This document shows positions 8,549 through 16,682 of a stretch of 64,000 nt of DNA, piece after piece. This stretch comes from Paenibacillus sp. LHD-117 (lineage in GTDB: Bacteria > Bacillota > Bacilli > Paenibacillales > Paenibacillaceae). Under the pieces are notes generated by a model. It ran no database searches, was not told the DNA's origin, and saw only the letters and a program-made list of their open reading frames with translations. How positions within the stretch are numbered: position 1 is the stretch's first letter; each line of letters starts with the position of its first letter. Position numbers and translations under genes: made by a program. The DNA lies in the NCBI RefSeq assembly GCF_030929555.1, contig NZ_JAVFVT010000016.1:1-64000 (forward strand), given 5' to 3'.

Positions 8549-10678
8549 ATGAGCTCGGCGGAAGTTAAAGCGCCCCCGATTGCGCAAGCGGCGCATAGAT
8601 GGGACGCAGCCAGCCATACGCTTAGTTACGAATATGGATGGTCGACATTGTTGTCTCTGTTTATTCCCGAAGATGTGAAAGCGTTTTACCGGGAATATTC
8701 GAACGGCAACATTCAGAGCAGCCCTTTCGTTCAGCAGCTTTATTTGGCGCTGGACCAGCCGGCAAAGGTGAAGGTGCGGTTTCACTTAAGCGAGGATGCG
8801 CTCAATATGCGTCCGCATCGCGCGAACAAAGGGCAGGCGATTCTAGGCCAGGTTGGGAAGCCGCTTCTGCGTGGAGTGGGTGGGCTGTACGACGTCCTTC
8901 GCGATTTGCTCATCGATTGGCACGGTCCCGATTGGACATGGACGAAACCAAGCATGGAGCTGACCGGCGACGGAACTTGGCAGGCGGAAGCGGAATTGGA
9001 AGCGGGACTGCAGCCATGGATCATCAATCTGCGGATGCAGTATTACAGAACGCATCTCCATTATGAGCATCACAAGCCTTGGGAATGGCGGCCGAATCTG
9101 AAGCCGATTACCGGCTGGAGCTCTTGGGAGGCGTTCGGACAAGGAGTGACGGCGGACGATATCGATCGAACGGCCGCTTTCCTAGAGAAACATTTTAAGG
9201 ATTACGGCCTTCGCTATATGCAGATCGACGACGGCTATCAGACGGAACACATCCCGCCAACCTCGGATGGAGCCGTGCCGGACGCGTGGCTGCAAACGAA
9301 CGAGCGTTTTCCCGGCCAGCATGAGGAGCTGGTTGCGAGCATTCGAAATCGCGGCTTTCAAGCGGGAATATGGACAAGCGCGATGGTAACGAACGTTGAT
9401 TTTGCCGAAGCGAACCGCGATCTCTTCGAGCTGGACGAGAAGGGAGAGCCGCTGTACGGACCTTGGATTTATTATGTGCTTAAGGGAGCGGCGGACGTTC
9501 TTGCGGAGCAGGCGGCTCCGCATTACGAAGGATTAAAAGAGAAGGGCTACGATTATTTCAAGACGGATCAAATTCGGCATTATCTGTTCGACGGTCTGCA
9601 TAAAGCTGTTAACGAAGGGCTGCTTACGAGCGAGGAAGCGGCGGATCGCCTTCGCCAATATCTCTTGTGTGCGAGGGAACATATTGGAGATGACGCCTAC
9701 TTTCTCGCATGCTGGGGCGTGCTTACGGAAGCGGTCGGAATCGTTGATGCTTGCAGAATCGCGGGGGATTCCAATCCGAGCTGGTCGGCCGTGTGCAAGC
9801 AGATGGTCGAGTCGGCCCGGTGGTTCCACACGCAGCGCATCTTGTATTTGAACGATCCCGATTACGTATGCGTCCGCACGGAAGAAGCGTGGGGCAAGTC
9901 GCTTTTGTCGCTTGTTACGCTGACGGGAGGACTGCTGATGATCAGCGACAATCCCGATTTGTATGACAAAGAGCGGATTCATTCCATTCAGCGATGTATG
10001 CCTGCGCTCCCTACCGCAGCGGGAGAGACCGGCCATCTGGACATGACGTATCCATTAGACTTAACGCTGCCGCAGGCACATGGCGACTCCGCTATAGAGC
10101 AGGCGCTGCCGTACGCGATGCTGGGATTAACCGCCGATTCGCAGGAGCCGTATCCGCCGTCCTCCTTATGGGCGATCCACTTCGACCAGACCTTCCGGAG
10201 GTGGTGCGTAACCGGACGATTCGCCGTCATTCCGCTTGCGTCCACCGTGCTGAAGCTGGAAGCATTGGCGCTTGATCCGGATGAAACTTATCATGCGTTC
10301 GATTTTTGGAAGCAGCGTTATATGGGGACGGTCGCACGTTCGATGGAGATGGAAGCGCTCGAGCTGGGGCATTGCCAAATCATCGCTTTGATCAAAGCGG
10401 AGAAGCATCCGCAGTTAATCGCTTCCTCTCGGCATGTGAGCATGGACGCGGTCAGCGTGCTCGGCGAGGCATGGAACGGGGGAACGCTGCGGCTTGATCT
10501 GAGCGGCGTCATAGAAACAACGGAATCCTATTGGATTGCGGTTCCAGAGGGTTACAGGTACGCTGGCCATGCGGGGAACGGCCTGTCTGTAGAGGCGGCA
10601 TCGGAGGAAGGGCTGCTCAGGCTGGAAATCCAGTTTGAAGAGCCTCAGAGTTACGTGGAAGCGCGCTTTGAATGTTAA
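8549..10678 (+). CDS. GH36-type alpha-galactosidase-like enzyme
   Basis: A 709-residue enzyme of the GH36/GH27 clan, hydrolysing terminal alpha-galactosides or related alpha-linked sugars. An N-terminal beta-sandwich is followed by a barrel opening with TGWSSWEAFG and the MQIDDGYQ strand. The nucleophile is probably the Asp of FKTDQIRH (about 338), and the acid/base the Asp of RIAGDSNPSW (about 406), by family pattern. I chose ATG 8549, 5 bases after GGGAGGGG, rather than the in-frame ATG at 8528, which lies ahead of that site. There is no signal peptide, so it acts in the cytoplasm. It is the first gene of an operon with a phosphoesterase, a GH109 enzyme and an aldo-keto reductase. It diverges from the broken glycosidase gene across a 216-bp shared promoter region. 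Confidence 0.85.
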   Translation: MSSAEVKAPPIAQAAHRWDAASHTLSYEYGWSTLLSLFIPEDVKAFYREYSNGNIQSSPFVQQLYLALDQPAKVKVRFHLSEDALNMRPHRANKGQAILGQVGKPLLRGVGGLYDVLRDLLIDWHGPDWTWTKPSMELTGDGTWQAEAELEAGLQPWIINLRMQYYRTHLHYEHHKPWEWRPNLKPITGWSSWEAFGQGVTADDIDRTAAFLEKHFKDYGLRYMQIDDGYQTEHIPPTSDGAVPDAWLQTNERFPGQHEELVASIRNRGFQAGIWTSAMVTNVDFAEANRDLFELDEKGEPLYGPWIYYVLKGAADVLAEQAAPHYEGLKEKGYDYFKTDQIRHYLFDGLHKAVNEGLLTSEEAADRLRQYLLCAREHIGDDAYFLACWGVLTEAVGIVDACRIAGDSNPSWSAVCKQMVESARWFHTQRILYLNDPDYVCVRTEEAWGKSLLSLVTLTGGLLMISDNPDLYDKERIHSIQRCMPALPTAAGETGHLDMTYPLDLTLPQAHGDSAIEQALPYAMLGLTADSQEPYPPSSLWAIHFDQTFRRWCVTGRFAVIPLASTVLKLEALALDPDETYHAFDFWKQRYMGTVARSMEMEALELGHCQIIALIKAEKHPQLIASSRHVSMDAVSVLGEAWNGGTLRLDLSGVIETTESYWIAVPEGYRYAGHAGNGLSVEAASEEGLLRLEIQFEEPQSYVEARFEC

Positions 10679-10699
10679 GAGAAGAGGGGATTTAAGCCG

Positions 10700-11728
10700 A
10701 TGAGCGATAAACTTGAACTTCACGATATAGAGATTGCGAGCGAGGTCATCGCTCACCTTACGCATACCGTAGAAAAAGTTAGAAAGGCACAGGGGGAAGA
10801 AATCGTCCAGTTTCTATTTCTGACGGATCCTCATCACCGCACGGCAGGCAATCAGCTTCGGACCGCAGCTTTGGTGAACCGGCTCATCCGCGATTGTGCG
10901 CTGGATTGCATCGTGTGCGGAGGGGATATAAGCGAGAACGGGGATAAGGCTTACGTCCTGCAGGCGCAGAAGGAAATGATGGACGCGCTTCGCGCACCGG
11001 AATATCCCTTGCTGCCGGTCAAAGGCAATCATGACGACAACTCCATCTACGATTACACGAACAAAACGGGCGGTACTGGCCACGTCATCTTCCCGGAGGA
11101 GATGTACCGGACGTTGTTCCGGCAGCTGGAAGGGACGGCTGTATTCGACACGGGCAATGAAAGCGGGTTGTATTACTATTACGATATTCCGGGCAAACGA
11201 ACCCGAATGATTATATTGAACTGCATCGATATCCCGTATGCGGTCACGGAGCAAGGAGGACTTGCGCAAAACGGCCAATGGGAATACGCGTTTTCTAATC
11301 GGCAGCTTCACTGGATGGAGCGCGAAGCGCTCAATTTCAGCACCCACACGGATGGAGACGGGTGGAAAGCCGTCGTGTTCTCCCACGTCTCTATCCTTCA
11401 GGATGGCGTATACGGCGCCGATCACGAAGTGGCGGGCGGAGAAGCGATGTGGAGCATCATCCGCGCGAACCGGAGCCGGGTAGCAGCTTGCTTCTTCGGC
11501 CACGTTCATTATGACCAGGTCATCGTAAGAGACGGCATTCCGACTATATCGTCGCTTAACGCGGTTACGTATCAGGACTTCGAGAGCGCACCTGCGAGAG
11601 CCCTGCACACCATTACAGAAACGGCCTTCGACATTGTCAGCATTGATTATTCGAAAGGCAAGCTCCAAGCTATCCGTTTCGGAGCGGGAGAAGACAGAAC
11701 GATTATGCTGGGAGGCGCACGGGGATGA
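10700..11728 (+). CDS. Calcineurin-like metallophosphoesterase (copy 1)
   Basis: A 342-residue two-metal phosphoesterase. All five family blocks are visible in order: TDPHHR (D-x-H), GGDISEN (GD), KGNHDDN (GNHD), FSHVSI and GHVHYDQ (GHxH). The enzyme class covers phosphomonoesters and diesters, and the true substrate is unknown. There is no secretion signal. It sits 21 bases after the GH36 gene and overlaps the next gene by ATGA, so it is translationally coupled within a sugar operon. A close paralogue at 19072 follows the GH35 gene in the same way. The repeated partnership suggests removal of a phosphate-linked group from the same glycans that the glycosidases trim. Confidence 0.85.
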   Translation: MSDKLELHDIEIASEVIAHLTHTVEKVRKAQGEEIVQFLFLTDPHHRTAGNQLRTAALVNRLIRDCALDCIVCGGDISENGDKAYVLQAQKEMMDALRAPEYPLLPVKGNHDDNSIYDYTNKTGGTGHVIFPEEMYRTLFRQLEGTAVFDTGNESGLYYYYDIPGKRTRMIILNCIDIPYAVTEQGGLAQNGQWEYAFSNRQLHWMEREALNFSTHTDGDGWKAVVFSHVSILQDGVYGADHEVAGGEAMWSIIRANRSRVAACFFGHVHYDQVIVRDGIPTISSLNAVTYQDFESAPARALHTITETAFDIVSIDYSKGKLQAIRFGAGEDRTIMLGGARG

Positions 11729-12918
11729 AGGAGAAGCTGAAGATCGGCCTGGTCGGACTAGGCGGCCGTGGCCTCGGGCTGCTGGAAATCGTCATTTTGA
11801 AAATGAAAGATATCGAAGTTGTCGCGGTGTGCGACTTGTACGAGGACCGATGCGAACGAGCGGCGGAAGCGATCGAGAAGTCGGGTGGCAGACGCCCGAT
11901 GGTTACGCGGGATTACAAGGAGCTCCTGCATGCCGACGAGGTAGAAGCCATAGTCATCTGCACATCTTGGTCGGACCACATCGATCTGGCGATCGCGGCC
12001 ATGGAGAATGGAAAATATGTAGCCTGCGAAGTCGGCGGCGCCTTCTCCATGCGGGAATGCTGGAAGCTGGTAGAGGCGTACGAGCGAACGGGCATCCCTT
12101 GCATGATGCTGGAAAATTGCTGCTACGGCCGGGATGAGCTCATGCTGCTGAATATGGTGAAGATGGGGTATTTGGGCGAAATCGTACATTGCTCCGGCGG
12201 ATACCAGCATGACTTGCGTTACGAAATTGCTTACGGCGAGGAGAACCGTCATTACCGGCTGAACCAATACAAACATCGGAACTGCGACAATTATCCGACG
12301 CATCAGCTTGGGCCGATTGCGAGAATTCTCGATATTAACCGGGGCAACCGGATGGTGTCGCTTGTATCCGTCGCCTCCAAGTCGGCAGGTCTGCAAGATT
12401 ACATCCGCAATGAGAAAAAGGACGACAAGTTAGCCGATTTCAAATTTATGCAAGGCGACATCGTGACGACGATTATTAAATGTGCGCGCGGTGAGACGAT
12501 TACGCTCACTTTGGATACGACGCTCCCCCGGTATTATTCGAGAGGGTTCGTCGTAAGGGGCACCAAAGGGATGTTTATGGAAGATAACCAATCTCTTTTC
12601 ATCGACGACCTTCACCGGCCGTATGAGACCAAGTGGGAGAAGCAATGGGGAAATAAGGAGAGTTTTACGGAAAAGTTTGATCATCCGATATGGAAGTCCT
12701 ATCTGGCGGAAGGCGTCAAGGAGGGGCATAGCGGCATGGATTGGCTTGTGCTCAAGGACTTTTTCGACAGCGCGCGGAAAAGGACGCAGACGCCAATAGA
12801 CGTATACGACATGGCCGCATGGATGAGCATTACGACGTTGTCGGAGGATTCCGTCGCCATGGGCGGGCAGCCCGTCGCGATACCGGACTTTACGAACGGA
12901 AAGTGGATCGGCCGGTAA
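11725..12918 (+). CDS. GH109-type NAD-dependent alpha-N-acetylgalactosaminidase
   Basis: A 397-residue protein with the Gfo/Idh/MocA fold: an N-terminal Rossmann domain (GLVGLGGRGLG at about 7-17) and a C-terminal substrate domain. The stretch LENCCYGRDELMLLNMVK, then SGGYQHDLRYE, NQYKHRNCDNYPTHQLGPI and LDINRGNRM, is the signature of GH109, whose members cleave alpha-GalNAc by an NAD-dependent oxidation-elimination route. It has no Tat or Sec signal, unlike several known GH109 enzymes, so it should be cytoplasmic. It starts in an ATGA overlap with the phosphoesterase. It may instead be a simple sugar dehydrogenase of the same fold, but the motif run favours GH109. Confidence 0.8.
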   Translation: MKEKLKIGLVGLGGRGLGLLEIVILKMKDIEVVAVCDLYEDRCERAAEAIEKSGGRRPMVTRDYKELLHADEVEAIVICTSWSDHIDLAIAAMENGKYVACEVGGAFSMRECWKLVEAYERTGIPCMMLENCCYGRDELMLLNMVKMGYLGEIVHCSGGYQHDLRYEIAYGEENRHYRLNQYKHRNCDNYPTHQLGPIARILDINRGNRMVSLVSVASKSAGLQDYIRNEKKDDKLADFKFMQGDIVTTIIKCARGETITLTLDTTLPRYYSRGFVVRGTKGMFMEDNQSLFIDDLHRPYETKWEKQWGNKESFTEKFDHPIWKSYLAEGVKEGHSGMDWLVLKDFFDSARKRTQTPIDVYDMAAWMSITTLSEDSVAMGGQPVAIPDFTNGKWIGR

Positions 12919-12975
12919 ACGGGAGATATAGGACGGCACGAACTAGGGCGAGGCAGATGAAGGGAGCATACACAT

Positions 12976-13935
12976 ATGATGAAATACCGCAGGTTAGGAA
13001 GAAGCGGCCTTCAAGTAAGCGAGATCGCGCTGGGAAGCTGGCTGACGCATGAAAATGCCGCTCAAGCGGCTTCAGCCGCAGAGGCGATTCGCAAGGCGTA
13101 CGAGCTGGGCGTCAATTATTTCGACACCGCCAATATGTATGCCGGGGGCGAGGCGGAGCGAATTATGGGCCGTGCTTTGTCCGGCTATGCAAGAGATACT
13201 TACGTGCTCGGCACAAAAGTGTACTTTGACATGGGGCAAGGCGCGAACCAAAGAGGGCTGTCACGCAAACATATTATGGAGCAGTGCGAAGCGAGCTTGC
13301 GAAGACTAGACGTCGAGTACATCGACTTGTACTATTGTCACCGCTACGATGAACATACACCTTTAGACGAGACGCTGCGGGCGATGGATGATTTGGTCAC
13401 GCAAGGAAAAGTGCTGTACGTCGGCATCAGCGAGTGGAGGGAAGGTGAGATCGCGGAATCGGCGGCGCTTGCGGAACGGCTAAAGCTTGATCCGATCGTC
13501 GTGAACCAGCCGGAATACAATATGTTCACCCGCCGGATCGAACCCGGCATTGTGCCGTTATGCGAGCGGCTCGGAATCGGGCAAGCCGTCTTCTCGCCTT
13601 TGGCGCATGGCGTGCTGAGCGGCAAATACCGCAAGGGAGAGGCGATTCCTCAAGAATCGCGGGCGGCTAATCCGGAGCATAACCACTGGATCGTCAGCCA
13701 GGGCCTGCTATCCGAGAGACGACTCGATCAAGTGGAGCGGCTGAGCGGCATAGCAGGCGAGCTCGGCATTACGCTCGTCCAGCTGGCATTGGCCTGGAAC
13801 TTAAGGATGCCGAACGTCTCTTGCTGCATCGTCGGAGCTACGAGACCGGAGCAAGTCGCGCAGAACGTGTCCGCCTCCGGCATCGGCCTGCCGGAAGACG
13901 CGCTCAAGGAAATCGAAAACATCCTAAGCGAATGA
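12976..13935 (+). CDS. Aldo/keto reductase
   Basis: A 319-residue NADPH-dependent oxidoreductase of the AKR superfamily, in the branch of voltage-channel beta-subunit-like bacterial enzymes. It opens with MKYRRLGRSGLQVSEIALG. The catalytic tetrad is visible as Asp and Tyr in YFDTANMYAGGEAE (about 48-61), Lys in LGTKVYFD and His in YYCHRYDEH. Cofactor-loop residues lie near IVGATRPEQVAQN at the C-terminus. ATG 12976 or 12979 follows GAAGGGAG. It is the last gene of the GH36 operon, 57 bases after GH109, and may reduce a released sugar or its keto product. Confidence 0.85.
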   Translation: MMKYRRLGRSGLQVSEIALGSWLTHENAAQAASAAEAIRKAYELGVNYFDTANMYAGGEAERIMGRALSGYARDTYVLGTKVYFDMGQGANQRGLSRKHIMEQCEASLRRLDVEYIDLYYCHRYDEHTPLDETLRAMDDLVTQGKVLYVGISEWREGEIAESAALAERLKLDPIVVNQPEYNMFTRRIEPGIVPLCERLGIGQAVFSPLAHGVLSGKYRKGEAIPQESRAANPEHNHWIVSQGLLSERRLDQVERLSGIAGELGITLVQLALAWNLRMPNVSCCIVGATRPEQVAQNVSASGIGLPEDALKEIENILSE

Positions 13936-13962
13936 TAGGCCTTGCCATCCGGGTCTGGCCTA

Positions 13963-14838
13963 CTACCCCCCGTTCTCGTTAATCCGTCTCTTGTAAGCAG
14001 CAGGCGTTTCGCCGGTCACTCGTTTGAAAATGCGATGAAAGTGGGGCAGCGAATCGAAGCCGCAGCGTTCGGCTATCGTGCCGACGTTGTCGTCCGAAGC
14101 GAGCAGCAGCTCTTTCGTCAAGGCGACCCGCTTCAGATTGACGTAGTCGGTGACGTTAAGGCCGGTCAGCTGCTTGAACACCCGGGAGAAATGCGAACCG
14201 GTTACGGAAGCTTGGCGGGCTAGGGCGGACAGGCTCAGATCATTCTCCAGATGGGCGGAGATGTAATAGAGTATGTCTTGCATCCATTGAGGGCCGATCG
14301 AAGAATGATCGAGCCCGACCGTCAGAGTGGCTTTCGCTTCCCGGTTAATTTGCAGAAGCCATTGCTGAAAGAGAAGGGCTGCCGCCTGGCGGTAGCCCGT
14401 TTTCTGTTGCTCCAGTTCCGTCTGAATTTCTTCGAGAGCGGATTCTGTTTTTATTTTCAGCTCGTCCGGCAGCTCCATTCGATAATGCTTGCGTTTATTG
14501 GCCAGCTCGAAGCAGCGGAAGGCGTTGTACGTATCGTCCAGCTTGCCGAACGTGACAAGGCCCGGCCCGAAAAAAACGGCGGTAGAGGTTACCGGATCGA
14601 TCGGGTCAGGCATGGCGCGGTGAATGGAATGGCTCGGGATAATGAATAAGTCCCCGTCTTTCATATCGTATAACTTCTGATCGATGAACATCGTGCCTTT
14701 GCCACGGTACACATAGACGAGCTCCATTCGCTCGTGTAGATGATCCGGCAGCTCACGCTCCGGGCTCTTCGTATCTTTGTATACGAAATCGAAGGGGAAC
14801 AGCCCTTCACTCGAAAACGATTTCCGTACCGGTTTCAT
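13963..14838 (-). CDS. AraC-family regulator with cupin sensor
   Basis: About 291 residues. An N-terminal cupin-like sugar-sensing domain (LPDHLHERMELVYVYRGKG at about 30-50) is followed by two C-terminal AraC helix-turn-helix units, SLSALARQASVTGSHFSRVFKQ and VGTIAERCGFDSLPHFHRIFK. Of two possible starts I prefer ATG 14838, with AGGAGG 8 bases upstream, over GTG 14859, which lies ahead of that site. It is convergent with the GH36 operon and lies just downstream of the GH5 gene on the same strand. A plausible role is local control of these sugar genes. Confidence 0.85.
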   Translation of the reverse strand: MKPVRKSFSSEGLFPFDFVYKDTKSPERELPDHLHERMELVYVYRGKGTMFIDQKLYDMKDGDLFIIPSHSIHRAMPDPIDPVTSTAVFFGPGLVTFGKLDDTYNAFRCFELANKRKHYRMELPDELKIKTESALEEIQTELEQQKTGYRQAAALLFQQWLLQINREAKATLTVGLDHSSIGPQWMQDILYYISAHLENDLSLSALARQASVTGSHFSRVFKQLTGLNVTDYVNLKRVALTKELLLASDDNVGTIAERCGFDSLPHFHRIFKRVTGETPAAYKRRINENGG

Positions 14839-14876
14839 CGCGATGCGCCTCCTGGACACTCATTTGATTCAACAAT

Positions 14877-14889
14877 ATCAAAATAGAGT
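14877..14889 (+). repeat. ATCAAAATAGAGT, copy 1
   Basis: This 13-mer lies about 40 bases upstream of the AraC start at 14838 and recurs exactly at 16585-16597 upstream of the GH35 gene. It is a candidate regulator site, possibly for this AraC protein. Confidence 0.4.
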
Positions 14890-14934
14890 GCATTTACGCA
14901 ATATTATCGTGATTTATACGGAAACTTGTTCTTA

Positions 14935-16425
14935 TTAGATGCGAATATATCTTTTGCCGCCTCCGGCAGTCGCGATTCGTAATACACCTGCACCAGCATC
15001 GTTCAGCTCCGTCCATTCGAAGCTGCTGCCAGATGGCGAAAGCTCGATCGAACGGAGATTCTCCGCCTTCAAATTCGGAAGGTATACAAGTGTAGGCGAT
15101 TCGTTGCTGCCGTCTTCCTCCCATTCCATCTCGAAGCCGGCTTTCTCGTGGTCGTAAGAGTAGCGGAGTATGGAACCGGAAGCGGCCATTGGATACCCGC
15201 GGCATACGCCTTTGAACGAGGAATAACGATCCATCTCCGGATACAGGTAGGACCAGTAGACGTCGCTTGCGAGAAGCTCCTCAAAACGCTTCTGTACATG
15301 GAGCGAAGCTTCCTCCGCCAGATCGGATTCTCCGTAAGCCCCCCATTCGCCGATCATCATCGGCATGCCGAGCCGCTCTCTTGTCGCTTCGTGCTGATTG
15401 AATATAACGTCGACGCGTTCGCCGCTTGCGGCGTGCACATAGTCCGAATCCGTCACGAGGTCGTATCCGTGCGGCGCATAAGCTTGCTGCGCATCCGGCT
15501 TGCCTTCAGCGTCTGTGGCAGGCATGATGGCGCTCGGTACGCCCATGTTGGAGAAATAGTTGGTTTCCAAAAACAGAAGGCGATGAGGATCGACCTCGCG
15601 AATCGCATCTCTTGCTTTCTGGTAGAATGCCGACAGAATGTTTTGCTCGAAGTGTGCTTGGGCAACGGCCGTCGTTTCCATTACCTTGCGATAGGCCTCA
15701 GCGGAATTCAGCATTTGAAGCGCTTCGAGCTTCTTCTCCGGATCCATCCAAATCGTCATCAGCTCTTCCACGCCGGGGGCAGGCCCTTCGGACTGCTCGG
15801 CCGCAAGATCGGCGAATGCAGCGAACATCGCATGCACAATTCCGAGCACGTCGGAACCGATAAACGGCTCGTTCATAATATCGTAGCCGATCAGATTCGG
15901 TTCATTGCGAAGCTGCTGTACGGCATGCTTCCAAGCCGCGACATAGTGGTCCTGCAAGCCGATGCCGTCTGGAGCGGGAGCGTTGCTCCAGAAGTGGTCG
16001 AATGCGCTCTGGACCGCGCCGCTGAACAGGTATGCGTCGCTCCACAGGTCGGTCTTCTCGTAAGTATGGCCTCCCGTTAGCGTAGCCCATTCCGGCGCAC
16101 CATCGGCATACAATGAACTGTATAAATCCTGGTGCATATCCAAGAAGACGTAGATCCCGTGCTCGTACGCTAGCTTGATCATCTCGCGAACGCGCTCCAG
16201 ATAACGGTCATCGTAACGTCCCGGCTCCGGTTCGATTCCGTCCCAGATGATGCCGAGCCGGATGACGTTGAAGCCCCATTCTTGCAGCTTGATGAAATCC
16301 TTCTCCGACCAATCTCCGATATAGTTCATTTCTTTTTCCTTGCACACCATGCTGATGCCGTGAAGAATGACGTGCCTTCCTTGTTCGTCGACGAAGCGCC
16401 CGTCAACTGCGCGAACGTGTTTCAT
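14935..16425 (-). CDS. GH5-family glycosidase, endoglycoceramidase-like
   Basis: A 496-residue (beta/alpha)8 hydrolase. It opens in the endoglycoceramidase style (GRFVDEQGRHVILHGISMV, then VIRLGIIWDGIEPEPG and VFLDMHQDLYS). Acid/base Glu is about 186 in YDIMNEPF and nucleophile Glu about 360 in MIGEWGAYG. A C-terminal beta domain carries the rest. Endoglycoceramidases release whole glycans from glycosphingolipids, but other GH5 members cleave beta-glucosides, so the substrate is open. No signal peptide is visible, unusual for enzymes acting on membrane lipids. I chose ATG 16425, 7 bases after GAAAGGGGA, over ATG 16431. Its promoter is near consensus, with a TetR-like operator at the start point shared with the gene at 31751. 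Confidence 0.8.
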   Translation of the reverse strand: MKHVRAVDGRFVDEQGRHVILHGISMVCKEKEMNYIGDWSEKDFIKLQEWGFNVIRLGIIWDGIEPEPGRYDDRYLERVREMIKLAYEHGIYVFLDMHQDLYSSLYADGAPEWATLTGGHTYEKTDLWSDAYLFSGAVQSAFDHFWSNAPAPDGIGLQDHYVAAWKHAVQQLRNEPNLIGYDIMNEPFIGSDVLGIVHAMFAAFADLAAEQSEGPAPGVEELMTIWMDPEKKLEALQMLNSAEAYRKVMETTAVAQAHFEQNILSAFYQKARDAIREVDPHRLLFLETNYFSNMGVPSAIMPATDAEGKPDAQQAYAPHGYDLVTDSDYVHAASGERVDVIFNQHEATRERLGMPMMIGEWGAYGESDLAEEASLHVQKRFEELLASDVYWSYLYPEMDRYSSFKGVCRGYPMAASGSILRYSYDHEKAGFEMEWEEDGSNESPTLVYLPNLKAENLRSIELSPSGSSFEWTELNDAGAGVLRIATAGGGKRYIRI

Positions 16426-16455
16426 ACCCATTCCCCTTTCAAATCCGAAAATTAG

Positions 16456-16505
16456 AATGACTAGTCAGTACAATAAGTATAGAGGCAAAAATCTGCAGCT
16501 GTCAA
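16456..16505 (-). promoter_or_regulatory. Consensus promoter with ACTGACTAGTCA-type operator
   Basis: On the minus strand, -35 TTGACA (16500-16505), an 18-bp spacer and -10 TATACT (16476-16481) are followed six bases on by ACTGACTAGTCATT (16456-16469), whose core TGACTAGTCA is a perfect 10-bp palindrome. A repressor bound there would cover the start point of the GH5 transcript. The same arrangement occurs at 32082-32127. Confidence 0.75.
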
Positions 16506-16584
16506 TATTTGATCGGTGAGATGCCGCTTTTCCAAAGCCGAAACTAAAATTTGAATAGGCCATTAAAAACGGACTAATGCCAAC

Positions 16585-16597
16585 ATCAAAATAGAGT
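16585..16597 (+). repeat. ATCAAAATAGAGT, copy 2
   Basis: Exact second copy of the 13-mer at 14877-14889, here about 85 bases upstream of the GH35 start. Confidence 0.4.
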
Positions 16598-16682
16598 ATA
16601 AAAAAAGCGTTTTCAGATACTTTTAAATGACTTTCCCGCGTATACAATGAAGCTGAATCTACGATTAGCAAGGAGATGAACC

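Noticed and set aside
10814-11668. Open frame (284 codons) opposite the first phosphoesterase
   Set aside because: It overlaps a gene with all five metal motifs and shows no family features.
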